From Candidatus Amarolinea dominans (GTDB taxonomy: Bacteria > Chloroflexota > Anaerolineae > SSC4 > Amarolineaceae): a stretch of DNA of 64,000 nucleotides. The stretch is taken from contig JADJYJ010000004.1 in NCBI GenBank assembly GCA_016719785.1, positions 124,001 to 188,000 on the forward strand, written 5' to 3'. The notes beneath the pieces are model-generated. The model was given only the letters and a program-made list of their open reading frames with translations, was not told where the DNA came from and did not search any database. A program made the translations under genes and the position numbers. Below, piece by piece: positions 16,901 through 24,582 of this stretch. Position 1 is the stretch's first letter; each line of letters opens with the position of its first letter.

Positions 16901-19900
16901 AGCCACCAGGTCATTGAAGGCGCAGACATCAACGGCCGTTCCGGGCGTGTCTGCACTGGCGATGATGCCGGTGCGGGCCGGCAGACCGCTGAGCGGGTCG
17001 GTATTCTGCTGAATTTCGGCCCAGTCGCTGATGCCGTCGCCGTCGCTGTCAGGGTTCGAGGACGAGGTGCCCACGACCGTTTCGGCCACATCGGGCAGGC
17101 CGTCGCCATCCGTATCGGTTTCGGTCTCCAGGGGGTAGAGCAACACCTGGGGAATGTTGGTCACGCGGCCGGAGCGTTCAGAGACGAAGGAAACGTAGCC
17201 GTAGCTGAAAGTCGTGGGGTCGAAGTAGGAGACGCGGAAGAAGGTGTTGGGCGCGATGGCCGCAATGTCGAAACGGCCGTCGCGGCGCATGCGGCCGCGC
17301 AAGACCGGACTGCCGCCCTCGCCGCCGGTCTCCAGGCGGTAGTAGATGCGCGAGCGGTCGCTGATGTCGCCCGGCACGGCCAGGCGCGCGGTGGTGACGG
17401 CGCGGAACTCGGTAAAGGTCGCCAGGTAGCTGAACTGCGAGCTGTTGCCGGCCAGTTCCAGCTGCGAAATGGCGGCCAGCACGCGGGTGATGGCCGTTGT
17501 CAGCGCCTCGCGGTCAATGAAATCGCTGCGTCCGGCCTGGGCGTGCGTGAAGAGACCCTGGTTCCACAGGTCAACGGTCAGGTTGAGCCGGTCAATCAGG
17601 GCTTGCACATCGCCCTGGGCCAGGCCGGCCGGCCGCGGCAGGGCCAGGATGGCGGCCGCCTCGCTCGGAACAATGAACAATCCGCCGGCCGAGTTCTGCG
17701 CGGTCGCGGCGTAGGTCTGCACCAGGATGGCCTGGATCTGCTGGTCAATGAGGATCGAGGCGTCGGGCGGGCCGATGCCGGTCTCGACGCTCGTCCAGAT
17801 GGCCGAGCCGGTGGTTGTGACCACATAATCCTGGAATGTGGTCATCAGGTCGAGCTGCGCCAGGTAATGCACATCGGTGGCGCCGCTGAACGAGAGGGAG
17901 TTGAGCTGCCCCGGGGTGCCGAACAACCAGTTCTGGTTGGCGTCCTGGCCGTTGTACAGGATGCCGTTGTTGGAACCCCAGTTGATGTCCATGTCCACGG
18001 TGGCGGCCGAGCGTCGCTCCAGGGTGCGCAGCGCGTCCTCGCTCATTTCGCCGCCGGGCCAGGGGCCGCCGTCGTTGTTGGCCGTGTCCATGATCTCGTT
18101 GGCCGCGTTCATCAGCACAAGGCGCTCGCCGTAGGTGCTGAGCGCGCCGCTGAAAATCTTGTCGGCCGTGATGTCGGAGAGGGTGTTGTCGTCGTCGCGT
18201 TCCAGGAGGTAGTAGCCGTTCGCGGCAATCGTGCCAGTCAGGGCAATCAAGGGGACATTGCCCGAGCCGCGCAGGGTCCAGCCGGCAAGGTCAATCGCGT
18301 AGTTGCGCGTGTTGTAGAGTTCGATCCACTGATCCGCAAACGACGCGGCCGTGCCGGCCCAGGCCACCTCGTTGATGACAACGGTGAGCGCGTTGTTGTT
18401 GGGCACGCCGGGGGTGGCGGTCGGCGTCGGCGTGCGCGTAGGGGTGCGCGTAGGCGTGAACGTGCGGGTGGCCGTCGGCGTATGGGTGGGCGGGCGCGTC
18501 GGCGTCGCGGTGGGCGGCGGGGTGAACGTGGCCGTCGCGCCGGGCGGAGGCGTGTCGGTCGGCGTGGATGACGGGCCTGGCGTAAAGGTAAAGGTAGCCG
18601 TCGCGGTGGGCGGCGGCGTGGGGGTGTCGGTTGGCGTGTTCGTAGGCGCCGGGGTCGGTGTGTCGGTCGGCTCCGGTGTGTCGGTGGGTTCAGGGGTGTC
18701 AGTGGGTTCGGGGGTGTCGGTCGGCGGCGGCGGTGTGGGCCGCGGCGGCCGCGGGGGCGGATCGGAGTCAGGCTGACAGCCGCAGGCATCGGCCAGGCCG
18801 GCCAGGCCCAAACCGCAGGTGATCAACTGTGAGATCTTACCGTAGCCCGCACAGCCGGAGATGCCGCTGGCCATATTTCCTGCGGCGCTCATGGCGCAAG
18901 CCTGCCAATTGGACGCCAGCACGCAATCGCGTCCCGTGGCGAAGGCGCCGTAGAGGCCGCCGCCAATACAGCCGAGGGGCGTGAAGGCCATCGCGCAGTC
19001 GGCCGCGGCCGTGTACGCGCCCCAGGCGCAGCCGGCCGCATCACGCTCGCAGGGTGGGCCGTCATCGCCCGAATCGGGAGTGGTGCCGGGCATGCTGCCG
19101 TGCCAGCCAGGCGCAATGATGCCTTCGCCGGGGTCGGTGCAAACGACCGTGCCATCGGCGGAGACGTGCATGCCGCCCACGACCTGGAACTCGCCAATGT
19201 CGTGGTTGAAACTCCACAGCGCGCTTTCCGCGCCAGGCGGCAGGGGCTGGCCGGTGGCCGGCAGGGGCAGGTTGGGGAAACAGGCCGCAACCGGCAGGTC
19301 GAAGTTGCTCGGGCCGCTGGTCTGCACGGTGATGACGATCGGCAGGTCGAGGCCGGGCGGCAAGGGGCCGGGCAGGCGGTCGGCGGGCACCGGCGCCATG
19401 CCAACCAGGCCGCCGCGCACGCCGTTGTCGGCAAACAGGTTGTTGGGGGGGACGACGATGTGCGCCAGGGCAAACTCAGGGTGCGCCGCGATGACCGAGG
19501 GGGCCACGGTGATCGTGGTCGGCTCGGTGGTGCTGATGTTTTGCAGGGTGCCAGGCTCGATGAGGGGCAGGTACACGTTGCCGATGTCGGTGGTGTCGCC
19601 GGGGACTGAATCCCAGCGCTTGCCGACGAACGGATAGTAGGCGCCGGGCGGCACGTTGTTGACGGCGGTGCGGCCGTCAATGTGAACGAAGAAGCTGCCG
19701 GCGGGCGCGGGATCGAGGCAGAAATCGCCATTGACGTCGGTGGTGTCGCGCAGCGTGGCTTCCGCGCCGTCCACGGTGATGGTGGCGCCTTCCAGCGGGA
19801 CGTTGACCGAGCCGCCGCCGCCAGGCGCAAGTTCGGAGGCAAAGACATGGCCGCAGACCACGGTGTCGGGCAGGATGGTCAGGGTGAGGGTGTCGAAGAC

Positions 19901-20788
19901 GAGGGTGCCGTCGCCGCCGGCCGCGCCGTCGCCATCCAGGTCAATGGCGTAGCCCTGGGCATCGGCCAGGGCATCGCCATCAATGGTGATGGTGATGCGC
20001 GCGTTGGCCGGCAAATACTGGTCGTAGAAGAGGGTGACGGTCCTGGCGTCGGCTGAGACGTAGAGGAAATAGCTGAGCGATTGGCCGGCGAACTGGGCCG
20101 TGAAGGTGGAGGGCACGACACCGGCGATGTCCAGGGGCGCGCTGAAATGGAAGATCGTTTCGCGCGTCACCGCGACATCGCGTTCACTGTAGGTGGGGCT
20201 GGTCCATACGAGCGTGGTTGTGGTGTGATGCCAGGCCTGGGCGACGATGGAGATGTCGAGCACGTCAATGGCCTGGTCGCGATTGAGATCGGCCGGGTCG
20301 CAGCCAGGATCTGTGGGGGAGCGCATCCAGCAGGCGGTGACCTGTTGGATGTCGCGGATGTCTACCTGACCATCGCCGTTCAGGTCGGGGTTGACGGGCG
20401 TCAGGGGCGAGGCCGCGAAACCGACGTTGACCAGGGCGGAGACGGCCCATTCGGGCACAAGAGAGCGCCAGTTGCGCAGATCGTGCGGGGAAGGGCGCAA
20501 GAGCGGCCACATGAGCGCACCCCAGAAGAGGGGTGAAAGGATGAGCACGGCAAACACGAGCTGCCGGGTGCGGCGTGCGGGGCGCGGCTTGGTCACGCGC
20601 GGCGCGCCCGGTGCGTTCAAGGCCAGCCAGAGCACGGCCCCGGCCGCCACCAGGGCCAGCACAATGACCAGTTCTGCGACCTCGGTGCCGTACGTTGTGG
20701 AGACCACCTCGTGCGCGGAGGGGCCCATGACGAACCACAGCAGCAAGCCAGCCGCCAACAGTGCCAGGGCGGCGAATAGGTGTTTCAT
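10940..20788 (-). CDS. Giant multidomain surface protein with beta-helix repeats
   Basis: 3,282 residues from the ATG at 20788, which has a perfect AAGGAGG upstream; a longer start at 20866 is less likely. In order: two or three hydrophobic segments in the first 130 residues; a dockerin-like pair of DxNGDGxVD loops (DNA 20395-20220); an Ig-like domain; a carboxypeptidase-regulatory-like region; a Thr/Pro linker with DTPEPT repeats (about 18730-18420); a lamin-tail domain (INEVAWAG, about 18380-18050); thrombospondin type 3 calcium loops (DTDGDGLPD, about 17120-16990); an LVIVD-like propeller; a DUF11 domain; six right-handed beta-helix modules each containing GNGNSILGT; and a final DUF11 domain. 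I see no sortase or PEP-CTERM signal. The N-terminal hydrophobic segments may anchor it. Likely a cell-surface or adhesion protein. Confidence 0.85.
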   Translation of the reverse strand: MKHLFAALALLAAGLLLWFVMGPSAHEVVSTTYGTEVAELVIVLALVAAGAVLWLALNAPGAPRVTKPRPARRTRQLVFAVLILSPLFWGALMWPLLRPSPHDLRNWRSLVPEWAVSALVNVGFAASPLTPVNPDLNGDGQVDIRDIQQVTACWMRSPTDPGCDPADLNRDQAIDVLDISIVAQAWHHTTTTLVWTSPTYSERDVAVTRETIFHFSAPLDIAGVVPSTFTAQFAGQSLSYFLYVSADARTVTLFYDQYLPANARITITIDGDALADAQGYAIDLDGDGAAGGDGTLVFDTLTLTILPDTVVCGHVFASELAPGGGGSVNVPLEGATITVDGAEATLRDTTDVNGDFCLDPAPAGSFFVHIDGRTAVNNVPPGAYYPFVGKRWDSVPGDTTDIGNVYLPLIEPGTLQNISTTEPTTITVAPSVIAAHPEFALAHIVVPPNNLFADNGVRGGLVGMAPVPADRLPGPLPPGLDLPIVITVQTSGPSNFDLPVAACFPNLPLPATGQPLPPGAESALWSFNHDIGEFQVVGGMHVSADGTVVCTDPGEGIIAPGWHGSMPGTTPDSGDDGPPCERDAAGCAWGAYTAAADCAMAFTPLGCIGGGLYGAFATGRDCVLASNWQACAMSAAGNMASGISGCAGYGKISQLITCGLGLAGLADACGCQPDSDPPPRPPRPTPPPPTDTPEPTDTPEPTDTPEPTDTPTPAPTNTPTDTPTPPPTATATFTFTPGPSSTPTDTPPPGATATFTPPPTATPTRPPTHTPTATRTFTPTRTPTRTPTPTATPGVPNNNALTVVINEVAWAGTAASFADQWIELYNTRNYAIDLAGWTLRGSGNVPLIALTGTIAANGYYLLERDDDNTLSDITADKIFSGALSTYGERLVLMNAANEIMDTANNDGGPWPGGEMSEDALRTLERRSAATVDMDINWGSNNGILYNGQDANQNWLFGTPGQLNSLSFSGATDVHYLAQLDLMTTFQDYVVTTTGSAIWTSVETGIGPPDASILIDQQIQAILVQTYAATAQNSAGGLFIVPSEAAAILALPRPAGLAQGDVQALIDRLNLTVDLWNQGLFTHAQAGRSDFIDREALTTAITRVLAAISQLELAGNSSQFSYLATFTEFRAVTTARLAVPGDISDRSRIYYRLETGGEGGSPVLRGRMRRDGRFDIAAIAPNTFFRVSYFDPTTFSYGYVSFVSERSGRVTNIPQVLLYPLETETDTDGDGLPDVAETVVGTSSSNPDSDGDGISDWAEIQQNTDPLSGLPARTGIIASADTPGTAVDVCAFNDLVAVADSASGITLFNIYRGTNPTIIAQVNTTGSGLRVACAARYVAVADGSSGLAILDVSNPTAAHILHQVSLGSTVNAVAAGGDVAYAGLANGHVVAVDMATGAVLNQNTLTTAGINDLGLSGDYLYALVNDRVFALLLNQGVMSLTGLAPSPYVAVGNKRLFVGLSTLYTIHNKGYNTFSLANPGRPVLVAASNSAQFGWRQIVDNGAGLGVAAVGAALNYDGSHNVSLYDVSNPAVTNQFLATILTPGHADAVALYNGLAYVADHNSGLQVINYLAYDSQGAPPTIDLAAGFSLNPAQAPANTPSWIGATVSDDVQVRNVEFYLDGQKVATDGAYPFAYYFTTPPLSASTFSIRARASDTGGNVTWTAPVTVSLITLPPPPPPVNLTLTSTGLPASIQIGATTSFTLTVTNNGANAATNVTLSDALPIAGVEATLPTASQGTCTLNGSVATCSLGMLAPGAFATVATHFAPFYTGSIVHSASVQADEPDTNLTDNYLDETANVTPAYVSGVITQDTTWRGQYYVLTADVVVTSGVTLTIAPDTIVKGRINSELRVLGHLDAQGTTGQPIIFTSEADTGRDQWQGLVFDGGTGHLRYATVKRAGNGNSILGTATSSPGSNLALRNVLTGEVRLEESVVSDALATNGVYQYTDYGLYALDSRVVVSNSLFTNNGNDSADYALYVTGGNSEITVVGNSFQANAAWDVGVPAALVQEVSGNTFAGGTRSRVVVAGGVLTPGAILRYQDGLTGYELPNSVTVPATVTLTVEPGVIVRGRDAAELTVLGHLDAQGTVGQPIIFTSDTDSGGDQWRGLVFDGGTGYLRQATVRYAGNGNSILGTANNSPGSNIAVRSVLTGEVRLEESVVSGVRATSGVYQYADYGLYADSSHVTISNTLFSSNGNDGADYAMTIKGASSTMTLSGNSFSGNSNNRVLIAGGALAYGPTLTPHAGFAGYELADDFIVGQGVTLTVQPGVTVRGRVDAELRVLGHLAAIGEPGQPITFTSDVDNGRDQWQGLVFDGGTGHLRYATVKRAGNGNSILGTATNSPGSNMAVRNVLTGEVRLEESVVSLVQATSGVYQYADYGLYVDNSHVTISNTLFTSNGNDGADFPMYIKGANSAVTRSNLSFVSNAQNRILLEGDAMTAGDILLNPHTGLTSYELRTDYIVPVGRTLTVSPGVTVMGRLDGELRVLGHLEAQGTAGQPIIFTSEVDTGRDQWQGLVFDGGTGHLRYATVKRAGNGNSILGTGVSSPGSNLALRNVLTGEVRLEESVVSDALATNGVYQYTDYGLYALDSRVVVSNSLFTNNGNDSADYALYVTGGNSEITVVGNSFQANAAWDVGVPAALVQEVSGNTFAGGTRDRVVVAGGAVVPGAVLRYQDGLTGYELPNSVTVPATVTLTVEPGVIVRGRDAAELTVLGHLDAQGTVGQPIVFTSDTDNGGDQWRGLVFDGGTGYLRQATVRYAGNGNSILGTANNSPGSNIAVRNVLTGEVRLEESVVSGVRATSGAYHYADYGLYVDSSHVTISNTLFSGNGNDGADYAMIIKGASSTMTLSGNSFSGNSNNRVLIAGGALAYGPTLTPHTGFAGYELADDFTVGQGVTLTVQPGVTVRGRDNAELRVLGYLAAIGEPGQPITFTSDVDSGRDQWQGLVFDGGTGYLRYATVKRAGNGNSILGTATNSPGSNLAVRNVLTGEVRLEESVVSLVQATSGVYQYADYGLYVDNSHMTISNTLFTSNGNNSADYGLYATGAGSQITLSAARFDSNSGYGLRLHNGQASMRCGGASSNGSDGVYITGGAFDVLGAALSGNGSYGLRNTSASSVDARYNWWGAADGPGGSGPGSGNGVSSNVLYDPWLRKDLCVSPTDADLALAIVDAPDPAQPGAVLTYTVTITNYGPLGATALVLSDPLPAGVTFVTAIPDQGTCSEAGGVVSCSLGALASQASIQVRIVITTGAAGTLTNTVTVTAAEPDPDLGDNSAVAQTVVSTEATP
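11690..15250 (-). repeat. Tandem duplication with 1,899-bp period inside the giant gene
   Basis: Three successive modules (anchor sequence ATGCTGTTGCCGTT at 15081, 14403 and 13794) recur in the same order at 13182, 12504 and 11895. Each pair is offset by exactly 1,899 bp, or 633 codons. Similarity is strong from about 11690-13350 against 13590-15250. The three modules within each copy are also related to one another. Confidence 0.9.
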
Positions 20789-20802
20789 CGGTCCTCCTTG
20801 TA

Positions 20803-20864
20803 ACGCAAGCCACCTGCTTGCCTCGTCGCCGTCACGCAAGCTACCTGCTTGCCTCGTCGCCGTC
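20803..20864. repeat. Two tandem 31-bp repeats upstream of the giant gene
   Basis: The unit at 20803-20833 is repeated at 20834-20864 with one mismatch. It starts ACGCAAGC and ends CGTCGCCGTC, and lies 15 bases upstream of the start codon of the giant surface-protein gene, in its leader. Confidence 0.85.
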
Positions 20865-20947
20865 ACGCCGGGCGTGACCTCGGTTGAAGCGAGTTGGGGA
20901 GGCCAGGCGCGGACCGGTTTATTTCGATGACGCCAAATCTACCGTCT

Positions 20948-21514
20948 CTAATGTGCCCTGCGCGGTTGCAGAGGCTGGCTTCTGCGAGAAGTAACGACAC
21001 GCCAGGGTTGGAAACCCACGAAGGCAACGATCATGGCCGTTGTCAACACGGTGTTGAGGAAGAAATGGAATTCGAGTACAGGAAAGATGCGACCCAGGAT
21101 GCCCGGTGCGGGCGAGGGCACCCCCTGCAGGTATTGCAGGACGCGGATGTAGTGCTCGAGGACGTGGTAGCCCTGGAAGTAGAGAAGAAAGGCCAGCATG
21201 GCGGCCGCCAGCGCGCTGTCGCGCCACATGGCAGGATTCTTGGTGTAGAGTATCCAGGTGGCCAGCAGAGATAGAAAAATAGCCAGGTTCAAGAGCAGAT
21301 GAATCCACTCGAAATCGAACCAGGTACCCAGCAAACCGGGAAAACGGGTCAGATGCCAGACGTACTTCTGGAGCATCTGCATGATATGTTCGGAGGCGTG
21401 AAATGCCTGGATGACCAGGGTCACGATGAAGGTGACGAAGCCCAACAGAGCCGGATCACGTGCCAAAGCGGATGACGACGATGACGATGACGACGATGAC
21501 GACGATGAGGACAT
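20948..21514 (-). CDS. Poly-serine, histidine-rich integral membrane protein
   Basis: 188 residues; GGAGG lies upstream of the ATG. The N-terminus is a run of 14 serines encoded by a trinucleotide repeat. About four membrane segments follow, carrying conserved-looking His/Glu motifs: HASEH (about residue 40), EWIHLLLN, HVLEHY (about residue 120) and EFHFFLN. Two HxxEH motifs placed at membrane segments suggest metal or heme ligation. I do not recognise the family. The gene is alone, with a consensus promoter at 21736-21764 and a leader of about 215 bases that contains a palindromic repeat element. Confidence 0.7.
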   Translation of the reverse strand: MSSSSSSSSSSSSSSALARDPALLGFVTFIVTLVIQAFHASEHIMQMLQKYVWHLTRFPGLLGTWFDFEWIHLLLNLAIFLSLLATWILYTKNPAMWRDSALAAAMLAFLLYFQGYHVLEHYIRVLQYLQGVPSPAPGILGRIFPVLEFHFFLNTVLTTAMIVAFVGFQPWRVVTSRRSQPLQPRRAH

Positions 21515-21660
21515 GGAAGGCGCCTCCTGTCATGCAGTGTTTGTGGGGAGACCGCCCAAGCGCCCGCGTCCTCTTTCAACGCGCCGCCTGGCTGGGCAAG
21601 TGCTTCAACTGCAATTTGTGTTTACGATTGTTGCACTGATTCAAGGAGAAGAACGGATGG

Positions 21661-21734
21661 TATGCTGCAAGCGGGCACGAATTGCGCCTGTTTTCTTAGG
21701 CGGAAAAGTGAAGTCTATTCCCACTTGCAGCATA
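21661..21734 (+). repeat. Palindromic dispersed element, copy B
   Basis: A 74-bp element with ends TATGCTGCAAGCGGG and CCCACTTGCAGCATA (one mismatch as an inverted repeat). It matches 9861-9932 (reversed) and 31447-31516. Because the adjacent promoter fires leftward, the element would sit at the start of the membrane-protein transcript. Confidence 0.85.
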
Positions 21735-21735
21735 C

Positions 21736-21764
21736 ATTATAGTGAGTCGCAAACAGGCTGTCAA
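21736..21764 (-). promoter_or_regulatory. Sigma-70 type promoter of the poly-serine membrane protein gene
   Basis: On the minus strand, TTGACA (21759-21764), 17 bp, TATAAT (21736-21741): exact consensus. The start would fall inside repeat copy B. Confidence 0.8.
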
Positions 21765-22041
21765 ATGAAGCTTTTGTCACGGGTCCCTCGACCGCGACAA
21801 GCCAGGTTTTCAAGGACCTCAACAAGCAGCGCACCGCTTACTTGTCCAGTCCCAGGCCGTGGCGCCGGCCGAGTTCTGCTCACCCTGCAGGCCGATTTGG
21901 ACAGGATGAACAGGATTCTTGCTCCGTGGTGTGCGAAACTGCTACGAATGACACGAATTGAGTCGTCGCACCCAATACCAACCTGCTTGAGCAGGTTTTG
22001 GTGTATCAGACCGTGAATTCATTCACGGGGCGGCTGATTAC

Positions 22042-23124
22042 TCAGACGAGCTGGAGTATCTGCCGCAGGGCGTCGAACACCGGCTGGATGTCCGCTTCTG
22101 TCACCTGGCCCATGTGGCCGATGCGGAAGATGTCGTTCTTGAGCGCACCCTGACCGCCGGCCACCTCCTGGCCGAACTCGTCGCGCAGCCGTGCCCGCAG
22201 TTTGGCCGCTTCGACGCCAGGCGGGACGCGAATGGCGGTCACCGCGTTGGAGGCGAAAGCTGGATTGGCAAACAACTGCAAGCCCAGGCCGCGCGCGCCC
22301 TGCCGCGTGAATTCACCTACGCGACGCTGGCGGGCGTGAATGACAGGCAACCCTTCCTCGCGCATCATGATCAGCGCCTCGTGCAGGCCAAAGATCAGCC
22401 CCACGGCCGGCGTCCAGGGCGTCTGCCGGCTGGCGGCCGATTTGCGCGCCTGGCGCAGATCGAAATAGAAGCGCGGCGAGCGGCACTGCTCGATCACCGG
22501 CCAGGCCCGCTCGCTGACCGCCACGAAGGCCAGGCCAGGCGGCAGGCCCCACGCTTTTTGCGAACCGCTGACCACCACATCGAGGCTCAGTTCATCCATC
22601 GGCAGGGGCAGGCAGCCAACGCCGCTCACGCCATCCACGATGGTGAGCGGACGCGCCTCACCCAACTCATTCAGAACCAGGGCGATCTCACGCATGGGAT
22701 TGGTGACGCCGGTGGAGGTCTCGTTATGCGTCACCAGCAGCGCATGGAAGGGAGGATTCTCCTGCAGCGCCTGGCGCACCTGACTGACGTCTATCGGTTG
22801 GCCGGCCAGCGCGTCCAGCGCGGTCACCTGCGCTCCGTAAAGACGGGCCAGTGTGCGCAAACGCTCGCCAAAATTGCCGATGCTCAGCGAAAGGACACGG
22901 TCCCCCGGGCTGACGATGTTGGCGACGGCCGCTTCCAGGCCGCCAGTGCCAGAACTGGTCAGCACCAGCACCTCCTGGCTGGTCTCGAACGCCCAGCGCA
23001 GGCCGTCGGCCACTTCGCCAAAAAGGGCGCTGAAACGGGGGCCGCGATGATTGATCATCGGCTGATTCATGGCCGCCATCACCCGCGGGTGAACCGGGAT
23101 GGGGCCGGGGATACGCAGATTCAT
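22042..23124 (-). CDS. Class V aminotransferase (alanine-glyoxylate / serine-pyruvate type)
   Basis: 360 residues. It starts MNLRIPGPIPVHPRVM and contains SSGTGGLEAAVAN for phosphate binding, Asp164 in TIVDGVSGVG and the Schiff-base Lys190 in VVVSGSQKAWGLPPGLAF. This matches pyridoxal-phosphate aminotransferases that convert glyoxylate plus alanine or serine, often in photorespiration-like or glycine metabolism. The length is normal for the family. GGAGACTGAGC precedes the ATG. The gene is monocistronic, with a consensus promoter. The exact donor and acceptor cannot be decided from sequence. Confidence 0.88.
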   Translation of the reverse strand: MNLRIPGPIPVHPRVMAAMNQPMINHRGPRFSALFGEVADGLRWAFETSQEVLVLTSSGTGGLEAAVANIVSPGDRVLSLSIGNFGERLRTLARLYGAQVTALDALAGQPIDVSQVRQALQENPPFHALLVTHNETSTGVTNPMREIALVLNELGEARPLTIVDGVSGVGCLPLPMDELSLDVVVSGSQKAWGLPPGLAFVAVSERAWPVIEQCRSPRFYFDLRQARKSAASRQTPWTPAVGLIFGLHEALIMMREEGLPVIHARQRRVGEFTRQGARGLGLQLFANPAFASNAVTAIRVPPGVEAAKLRARLRDEFGQEVAGGQGALKNDIFRIGHMGQVTEADIQPVFDALRQILQLV

Positions 23125-23145
23125 GCTCAGTCTCCTTTGTTTGAC

Positions 23146-23174
23146 ATTATAACGATCACAGGCCAGGTTGTCAA
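23146..23174 (-). promoter_or_regulatory. Sigma-70 type promoter of the aminotransferase gene
   Basis: On the minus strand TTGACA (23169-23174), 17-bp spacer, TATAAT (23146-23151): exact consensus, 22 bases from the start codon to the -10 box. Confidence 0.85.
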
Positions 23175-23183
23175 CGAAACGCC

Positions 23184-23291
23184 GGCCATGCCCTGGTTGC
23201 GGTCGGCGGCCCCCTCGACCCCGCTCTCGAGATGATCAACGCGACCATCGTTGACTTCCTGGTCGCACATCTCGCGGCGACAACCCCCTGA
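23184..23291 (+). pseudogene. Possible remnant of an alpha/beta-hydrolase C-terminus
   Basis: One frame reads NAGHALVAVGGPLDPALE followed by a hydrophobic helix IVDFLVAHL and a stop at 23289-23291. The AGHAL motif followed by a helix that ends the protein looks like the catalytic-histidine end of an alpha/beta hydrolase. There is no start or upstream body, and a promoter for the opposite gene overlaps its left end. The call rests on about 35 residues. Confidence 0.3.
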
Positions 23292-23319
23292 ACGAGCCAG
23301 ACACAAATTCGACCTCTTT

Positions 23320-23348
23320 TTGACTTCCCTTTCGGCGTGCGGTATACT
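23320..23348 (+). promoter_or_regulatory. Sigma-70 type promoter of rlmN
   Basis: TTGACT (23320-23325), 17-bp spacer, TATACT (23343-23348); the leader to the rlmN ATG is about 75 bases. Confidence 0.75.
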
Positions 23349-23429
23349 CGTTGGCGTTTGGACGCGGGCAAAAAACGCGTAGCCCAGGGAAAGTCGCCAT
23401 CTGCCAGCAGATTTGGCAACCGTGATAGC

Positions 23430-24515
23430 ATGATTCGTCTACTCGATCTAACATTAGAGCAGTTGCGCACGCAGGTGCAGGCCTGGGGTGAGCCGGTTTT
23501 CCGGGCCGATCAGCTCTGGCACTGGCTCTATGCACGCCAGGCCAACGATCCGGCCGCCATGTCCAACCTGCCGCGCACCTTGCAGGCGCGCATAGCCACG
23601 GATGCCACCATCGAGCCGCTGAAGCCGGTGGCCCAAACGGCATCGGCCGATCTCCTGGCGCACAAGGTGCTCTTTCAACTGCGCGATGGGCAGACGGTCG
23701 AAGCAGTGCTGATGCTGTACGACCGGCGGCGCACGCTGTGCATCTCCACGCAGGCCGGTTGCGCCATGGGCTGCACCTTCTGCGCCACCGGGCTGGCCGG
23801 GCTGGCGCGCAATCTCACGGCGGGTGAAATTGCCGCCCAGGTGCTCTATTTTGCGCGTTGGATGGGCGACCCGGAGGCCGGCGGGACCGATTCGCTGCCG
23901 ATCATGCGGCCGGCGCAGGTGACCAACGTGGTGCTGATGGGGATGGGCGAGCCGCTCGCCAACTACAGGGCAGTGTGGCAGGCCCTGTATACCCTGACCG
24001 ACGCCCAGGGCTTTGGGCTGGGCGCTCGGCATTTCACCCTGTCAACCGTGGGCCTGGCGCCCATGATCGAACGCATGGCCGGCGAGTCGTTGCAGGTCAA
24101 CCTGGCCGTCAGCCTGCACGCCCCCAGCGACGAGCTGCGCAACAGGCTGGTGCCCATCAACAGGCGCTATCCGCTGGCCGTGCTGCTGGCCGCCTGTCGT
24201 GCGTATACCGAGCGCACCCACCGCCGGCTGAGCTTCGAATACGCGCTGATGCGCGGCATCAACGACAGGCAGGAGCATGCGCAGCGCCTGGCCCTGATCA
24301 CGAAAGGCATGTTATGTCATGTCAATTTGATCCCGCTCAACCCGGTGCGCGGGTCGGCCTATCAGCCTTCAACCAAGGCTGACACCGAGGCCTTTCTCGA
24401 CACCTTGCAGCAGGCTGGCATTTCGTCCACGCTGCGCCTGCGCCGCGGCGTGGACATCAACGCCGGTTGTGGGCAGTTGCGCCAGCAGGTGCAGTCACGC
24501 GATGGGGCAGGCTAA
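23430..24515 (+). CDS. rlmN: 23S rRNA (adenine-C2)-methyltransferase RlmN
   Basis: 361 residues from the ATG at 23430, giving a family-like start MIRLLDLTLEQLR; the longer open frame reaches upstream of the mapped promoter and is not used. A radical-SAM cluster motif CAMGCTFC (Cys111, Cys115, Cys118) follows STQAG, and the GMGEPLANY and STVGLAP motifs are present. The C-terminal RRGVDINAGCGQL contains the methyl-accepting cysteine. RlmN methylates A2503 of 23S rRNA and A37 of some tRNAs. Full length, no oddities. Confidence 0.96.
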   Translation: MIRLLDLTLEQLRTQVQAWGEPVFRADQLWHWLYARQANDPAAMSNLPRTLQARIATDATIEPLKPVAQTASADLLAHKVLFQLRDGQTVEAVLMLYDRRRTLCISTQAGCAMGCTFCATGLAGLARNLTAGEIAAQVLYFARWMGDPEAGGTDSLPIMRPAQVTNVVLMGMGEPLANYRAVWQALYTLTDAQGFGLGARHFTLSTVGLAPMIERMAGESLQVNLAVSLHAPSDELRNRLVPINRRYPLAVLLAACRAYTERTHRRLSFEYALMRGINDRQEHAQRLALITKGMLCHVNLIPLNPVRGSAYQPSTKADTEAFLDTLQQAGISSTLRLRRGVDINAGCGQLRQQVQSRDGAG

Positions 24516-24520
24516 ACAAA

Positions 24521-24550
24521 AACGCCAACCGTGGTTAAACGGCTGGCGTT
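24521..24550 (-). terminator. Hairpin between convergent rlmN and rpmB
   Basis: AACGCCAACCG (24521-24531) pairs with CGGCTGGCGTT (24540-24550), with one G-T pair. On the minus strand it is followed by TTTTTGTTT, a good terminator tail for rpmB; it may also stop rlmN. Confidence 0.75.
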
Positions 24551-24582
24551 CTTGATCGCTCGCTAAATAAAGTGCTGAGGCA

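Larger units (their letters stand above)
21515..22041. other. Intergenic region with promoter and repeats
   Basis: No convincing gene. It holds repeat copy B (21661-21734), a minus-strand promoter (21736-21764), a hairpin AACCTGC-TTGA-GCAGGTT near 21980-21997 and the palindrome CCGTGAATTCATTCACGG near 22011-22028. A short open stretch around 21780-21930 shows no recognisable family. Confidence 0.5.

Noticed and set aside
13838..18571. A very long plus-strand open frame opposite the giant gene
   Set aside because: Its translation is rich in Arg, His, Gln and Val with no domain; it is the mirror of the in-frame, domain-bearing minus-strand protein in GC-rich repetitive DNA.
20220..20395. Dockerin-like calcium loops as evidence of a cellulosome
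   Set aside because: No cohesin or scaffoldin in the window; such loops occur in many surface proteins.
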